A stretch of DNA of 64,000 nucleotides. It comes from G963674685 sp963674685. Its GTDB lineage: Bacteria > Lernaellota > Lernaellaia > JACKCT01. Below are positions 60,475 through 64,000 of the stretch, in pieces (within the stretch, counting starts at the first letter, position 1; each line of letters opens with the position of its first letter). The notes beneath the pieces were generated by a model. It was not told the DNA's origin and ran no database searches. It was given only the letters and a program-made list of their open reading frames with translations. The DNA lies in NCBI GenBank assembly GCA_963674685.2, contig CAXXWT010000002.1, positions 496,001 through 560,000 of the forward strand, in the 5' to 3' direction. The position numbers were made by a program, and so were the translations under genes.

Positions 60475-62381
60475 AAAGACAAGTCGATTTTGAATTTTTC
60501 GATTTTGCTTTTCAGCTCGGAAACGCTGATATCCAGTTCGGAGGCGGTTTTTTCCAAATTCCCCTTGTGCCGCTTAAGGGCCTTTTGAATGCTCTTTTTC
60601 TCCACGCTGTCCAGCGCCGCCTGCAGCGGGCCGTGCCCCAACTGAACCGTCTGCAGGGTTTGCAAAGCGTCCAGATCGGTGAAATCCTCGTAATCGAAAT
60701 CATCATCGCCGTCGTCAATGCCCAAAATATGCTCGGGGAGAATCATCTCGCCGTCGCAGGCGAAAAGGGAGGCGTCGACGACCTTTTGCAGCTGCCTGAC
60801 GTTTCCGGGCCAGTCGTAGTTTTTCAGCTTGTCCATCGCCGCGTGAGAAAAGTCCTTGATCGCCGTACTTACGCGCCCGCGCCCGATCTGTAAAAAATGC
60901 CGCGCCAGCAAAGCAATATCCTCCGCCCGGTCCCGCAAAGGCGGGATTTCCACGTGCAAAGCATGCATTTTGAAAAACAGATCCTCCCTCAGGCGTCCCG
61001 ATTGAATATCATCCGAGGGCGCTCCGGCCATGGAAGCGATCACGCGGACCTTGGCGGAAATATTTTTCCCGGCGCCCAGCGGCGCAAACTCGCCGGTTTC
61101 CATAAACCAGAAAAGTTTCTGCTGAAGATCCATGGGAAGAATTTCCAGGGATTTGATGAGCAGAGTTCCTCCGTCGACCAGTTCCAGCAGGCCCCGGCGG
61201 TCTCGATCCGCGCCGGGAAACGCCCCGCGAACATGGCCGAAAAGCTCACTGTCCATCAATTCCGGCGCGATAGTCGGGCAATCAAGGATTAAAAACGGTT
61301 TGTCGGACCGTCGGGAAAAGCGGTGAATCATTCGGGCCGCCAGGGCGCGCCCCGTGCCGGCTTCGCCCAGGATCAGCGCCGGCGATTCGGTCTTGGCGGC
61401 GATGGACACCAGTTTTTCCCGCACTTCGGTCATGGCCCGGCTTTGGCCCACCATTTCCAGGCCTTCCATTTTCCGCTTGAGGGTTTTATTGGCCGTGCGC
61501 AGATGACCGATCCTGCGGCTCATGAATATCAGCGAGGAGAAGGTCGCGGCCATGGCCGATCCGATCGCCGCGTCCCGTTCGTTCAAGGGAGCTTTCGGCG
61601 CATCTCTGTCCAGGTAAATGATTCCCTGCAGTTCGCCGCCGGTGAGCATGGGAACGCATAACGCCGCGAAAAATCCCCGGCCGCCGCCCCCTTCGAACTC
61701 TTGCCGGACATCGGTCAAAAGAAAAGCTTTTTTGTAATGCGTCGTCTTGTGAAGGATCCCCGGAGGCAAGACCGGCGCCATGGCCTTCGGGTCGGCGCCG
61801 CGGAAAAATCCCCCGTTGTAACGGCCGGCGGCGTTGTCATAGAGGGCGACGAATACGTTGTCGCATTCGAGTTGCTCCATCAACGCGCTTATGGCGAACT
61901 TGCATACGCTCTTTTCATCCTTGAACGTCGGGGTTGCGGGCGCCAGATCGAAAAGAAAGCCAAGATAATTCGCGTCCGGCCCGAGGGCGTCGGCGCGCAG
62001 AGAAATGCTTTGTTCGCGCATGCTCCGTTCATCGGAAGCTTCGGCCGCGATTTCGTCCGTCAACCGGGAGGCGACGTCCCCGAACAGAATATTGTCGCCG
62101 GTTTTTACGGTGTTGCGCGTGATCAGTTCGCCGTTGATCAAAGTTCCGTTTTTGCTGCCGAGATCTTCGACAACAAGGCCGCCGCTGTGAGGCGCGAGTT
62201 TCGCGTGACGGCGCGACACGCTTCCGTCATTGATAAAAATATCACACGTCTCGGAGCGGCCGATATAAAGCTCCCGGTCGCCGACCGTGAAATACTCTTT
62301 CAAACCGCCTGAACGCGGGATGACAAGCACCGGCATATTCAAATCGTCCTTGTGAAAGTGAATAACCATTTCCCGCGCCAA
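60471..62381 (-). CDS. FHA-GAF-AAA+ sigma54-activator-like protein with degenerate ATPase site
   Basis: 636 residues. An FHA domain (about 30-105; GRSETCD, SVSRRHAKL, LGSKNGT) reads phosphothreonine. A GAF domain spans about 150-290. The bEBP AAA+ core (about 310-540) has Walker A GEAGTGRAL with Arg in place of Lys (residue 345), GAFPGA (386-391) in place of GAFTGA, and Walker B GGTLLIKSLE with Lys-Ser where Asp-Glu belongs. The PGNVRQL and Fis-type HTH (about 595-630, GNLEKTASELDIS) are intact. It probably binds DNA but cannot hydrolyse ATP or engage sigma54. The TTG at 62,381 has GAGG upstream. Confidence 0.88.
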   Translation of the reverse strand: MAREMVIHFHKDDLNMPVLVIPRSGGLKEYFTVGDRELYIGRSETCDIFINDGSVSRRHAKLAPHSGGLVVEDLGSKNGTLINGELITRNTVKTGDNILFGDVASRLTDEIAAEASDERSMREQSISLRADALGPDANYLGFLFDLAPATPTFKDEKSVCKFAISALMEQLECDNVFVALYDNAAGRYNGGFFRGADPKAMAPVLPPGILHKTTHYKKAFLLTDVRQEFEGGGGRGFFAALCVPMLTGGELQGIIYLDRDAPKAPLNERDAAIGSAMAATFSSLIFMSRRIGHLRTANKTLKRKMEGLEMVGQSRAMTEVREKLVSIAAKTESPALILGEAGTGRALAARMIHRFSRRSDKPFLILDCPTIAPELMDSELFGHVRGAFPGADRDRRGLLELVDGGTLLIKSLEILPMDLQQKLFWFMETGEFAPLGAGKNISAKVRVIASMAGAPSDDIQSGRLREDLFFKMHALHVEIPPLRDRAEDIALLARHFLQIGRGRVSTAIKDFSHAAMDKLKNYDWPGNVRQLQKVVDASLFACDGEMILPEHILGIDDGDDDFDYEDFTDLDALQTLQTVQLGHGPLQAALDSVEKKSIQKALKRHKGNLEKTASELDISVSELKSKIEKFKIDLSF

Positions 62382-62575
62382 TGATCCTCACGCGCCTGCC
62401 GAACTGCCGTTCACGCGATTCGAAAGAATCGTTGGTCAAATCGGGATTTTGAAAAAATCCTATGCTCTGTGTGGTTTTAAATCAACCTGCGATTTTTACG
62501 GTCTTGCAACTTTCGTAAAAGTCGCTATCAAATGGGCTTTCGCGGCGACGGGAATTTTCGCCGGCGGGAGGCGCG

Positions 62576-63307
62576 TTGACCAAGCCGTCCATATCTTGTT
62601 TTTTCCCCTGCTTCAATGATCGCGGCACTATCGCGACCATGGTTCTTTCCGCCCTTTTTACGCTCGAGGAAGTCAGCGACGATTACGAAGTGATCGTCAT
62701 CGACGACGGCAGCACGGACGGCGCACGGCAGCTTCTGGAAAAAATGCGGGGCGTTTTCCCCGACCATCTGCGCCTGGTTTTTCATGAAAAAAACAGGGGT
62801 TACGGCGGCGCGCTCATCAGCGGCTTTGAAAACGCGGCCAAGGACTGGATTTTTTACACCGACGGCGACGCGCAATACGATCCGGCGCAACTGAAGCTTC
62901 TCGTCGAAGCCATGGGCGAGGACATCGACCTGGTGCAGGGCTACAAAACGAAGCGAAACGATCCGCTGCACCGGCGACTGATCGGCGGCGTCTACCAGCA
63001 CTTGATACGATTCGCCTTTTCGCTGAAAGTTTGGGACGTGGACTGCGACTTCCGGCTCATACGCCGGGAGATATTCGACCGTGTCGAACTGACGCGCCAC
63101 TCCGGCGCCATATGCGTGGAACTCATGAAAAAACTTCAGACCGCCGGCGCCCGTTTCACGGAAGTCGGCGTACGGCATCACTTCCGCGTTTACGGCCGAA
63201 GCCAGATTTTCAATTTCCCGCGCCTGTTTCGATCCCTGTGGCAATTGGGCGGTCTTTGGATCGAGCTTGTGGGAAAGCCGTGGCTTGATAAACGGCGCGA
63301 AAATTGA
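62576..63307 (+). CDS. GT2-family glycosyltransferase (dolichol-phosphate-mannose-synthase-like)
   Basis: A 243-residue GT-A enzyme. N-terminal FFPCFNDRGTI, IDDGSTDG, NRGYGGALISGFENA, and the DGDAQYDP metal-binding DxD area are followed by a C-terminal RRLIGGVYQHLIRFAFSLKVWDVDCDFRLIRREIF segment. No C-terminal membrane helices. It is expected to move a sugar from a nucleotide donor to polyprenyl phosphate or a related lipid. GGGAGG precedes the TTG at 62,576. Confidence 0.9.
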   Translation: MTKPSISCFFPCFNDRGTIATMVLSALFTLEEVSDDYEVIVIDDGSTDGARQLLEKMRGVFPDHLRLVFHEKNRGYGGALISGFENAAKDWIFYTDGDAQYDPAQLKLLVEAMGEDIDLVQGYKTKRNDPLHRRLIGGVYQHLIRFAFSLKVWDVDCDFRLIRREIFDRVELTRHSGAICVELMKKLQTAGARFTEVGVRHHFRVYGRSQIFNFPRLFRSLWQLGGLWIELVGKPWLDKRREN

Positions 63308-63486
63308 TGATGGCTTCAGGTCCAAAAATAAATACTGAAACTTGTAACAGGCATGAGAAATCCCTATGCTTCATGCAATCTCTTGATACGGTCTTCATGC
63401 TATTGAAGGCAAAAAAAGGTGCGTAGTAAGTTAGCCATGATTAGTGATTTTCAAACAGAATTTACGGGTATCCCGGAGGCTCGGAA

Positions 63487-64000
63487 ATGAAAATTCACCT
63501 CCAGGACATTCGGAGCAACTTCGAAGGTTTTTGTCGCCTAGTAAGCTTTGGGAAATTGATCGACACGGCACTATGGGAAGATATCGATATCGATATGTCG
63601 GCCGTAAATTGGATCGACGCAAATATGTGCGCCCCTTTGGGAGCGTTAGTTCACAAAGCGACCCAGGAAGGAAATGCCGTTACGATTAATAATATAATTT
63701 CTGGCGTCCAGAGCATCCTTTCGAAAAACGGCTTTTTGGCTCATTACGGGTATAGCCGCTTATTCGATTCTTGGGGATCGACAATTCAATACAAGCGATT
63801 TGAGACAAAAGACGATCATTATTTCGCCGACTACATAAGCCGGGAATTGGCGGGAAAAAATATTCCGACGATGACGCCCGCTTTGTACAAAAAATTTCAG
63901 GAAAGCCTATTTGAGATATTCAGCAACGCCGTCATCCATTCCCAAACGACGCTTGGCATCTTTTCCTGCGGTCAATACTTCCACAGAAAGAAAAGGCTTG
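63487..64000 (+). CDS. STAS-like plus histidine-kinase-type ATPase protein (truncated by window end)
   Basis: The open frame begins with ATG at 63,487 (GGAGGCTCGGAA upstream) and runs past the end without a stop; 171 codons are visible. The N-terminal part (IDTALWEDIDIDMSAVNWIDANMC, about 25-50) resembles a STAS domain. The C-terminal visible part (FQESLFEIFSNAVIHS) resembles the N-box of GHKL ATPases. This architecture occurs in anti-sigma/anti-anti-sigma-type switch proteins, but the rest of the gene is outside the window. Confidence 0.7.
   Translation, partial: MKIHLQDIRSNFEGFCRLVSFGKLIDTALWEDIDIDMSAVNWIDANMCAPLGALVHKATQEGNAVTINNIISGVQSILSKNGFLAHYGYSRLFDSWGSTIQYKRFETKDDHYFADYISRELAGKNIPTMTPALYKKFQESLFEIFSNAVIHSQTTLGIFSCGQYFHRKKRL

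Overview
The window is GC-rich (high-50s percent by eye) chromosomal DNA from a Gram-negative, large-genome, deltaproteobacteria-like organism, probably uncultured. The basis is an MglA-type GTPase, MopRIP-type metal-binding repeats, many lipoproteins with aspartate-rich stalks, an NtrC-like FHA regulator, and dense interspersed palindromic repeats. Poly-Asp stalks after a lipobox recall deltaproteobacterial-grade lineages such as Myxococcota relatives or Lernaellota, but I cannot assign the phylum from sequence alone. One tRNA (Leu, CAG) is present. I see no rRNA, CRISPR array, prophage or classical DDE insertion sequence.

Layout. 1-9 kb: SNF2/SWIM helicase, a DUF2293 protein, a DUF2079-like membrane protein, a VIT-vWA protein, and a Fic protein under a large TGGGTAT palindrome. 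9.5-20 kb: a sugar oxidoreductase and a BadF-type sugar kinase, a DUF2135 lipoprotein, a GH2 lipoprotein, a poly-Asp/Cys lipoprotein, tRNA-Leu, a crotonase, an MglA-like GTPase with altered catalytic residues, and a Cys-rich secreted protein. 20-32 kb (minus strand): GT-C-like membrane protein, radical SAM enzyme and Wzt-like ABC ATPase, then a two-gene operon of poly-Asp lipoproteins (GH172-like and lipase-like) and a propeller/TIG/PKD protein ending in GCGCGC. 32.3-35.9 kb: a mosaic of long palindromic repeats interrupted, exactly at the foot of a hairpin, by a roughly 1.75-kb element carrying one gene of an uncharacterised family. 36-45 kb: two-subunit CoA-transferase, OLD-like ATPase-TOPRIM protein, two lipoproteins, an amidohydrolase and a condensation-like acyltransferase. 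45-53.7 kb: Hsp20, a mini HTH regulator, a second repeat cluster, a polyprenyl-phosphate sugar transferase, a poly-Asp toroid-domain lipoprotein, and a three-gene envelope operon. 53.8-64 kb: AP-superfamily phosphodiesterase, small proteins, a DsbA-peroxiredoxin fusion, a hybrid histidine kinase convergent with an apparently ATPase-dead sigma54-activator-like FHA/GAF protein, a GT2 glycosyltransferase, and a STAS plus ATPase-like gene cut by the window end.

Themes. Much of the window builds or decorates the cell envelope: glycan export (Wzt-like, GT-C, sugar transferase, GT2), surface lipoproteins with glycosidase, lipase or propeller domains on Asp stalks, and secreted Cys-rich proteins. The strongest candidates for undescribed biology are the hairpin-foot mobile element with its host repeats (33,340-35,092), the Asp-stalk lipoproteins with in-frame repeat insertions, the C-terminal Gly-Cys tails, and the degenerate regulators (MglA-like and sigma54-activator-like).
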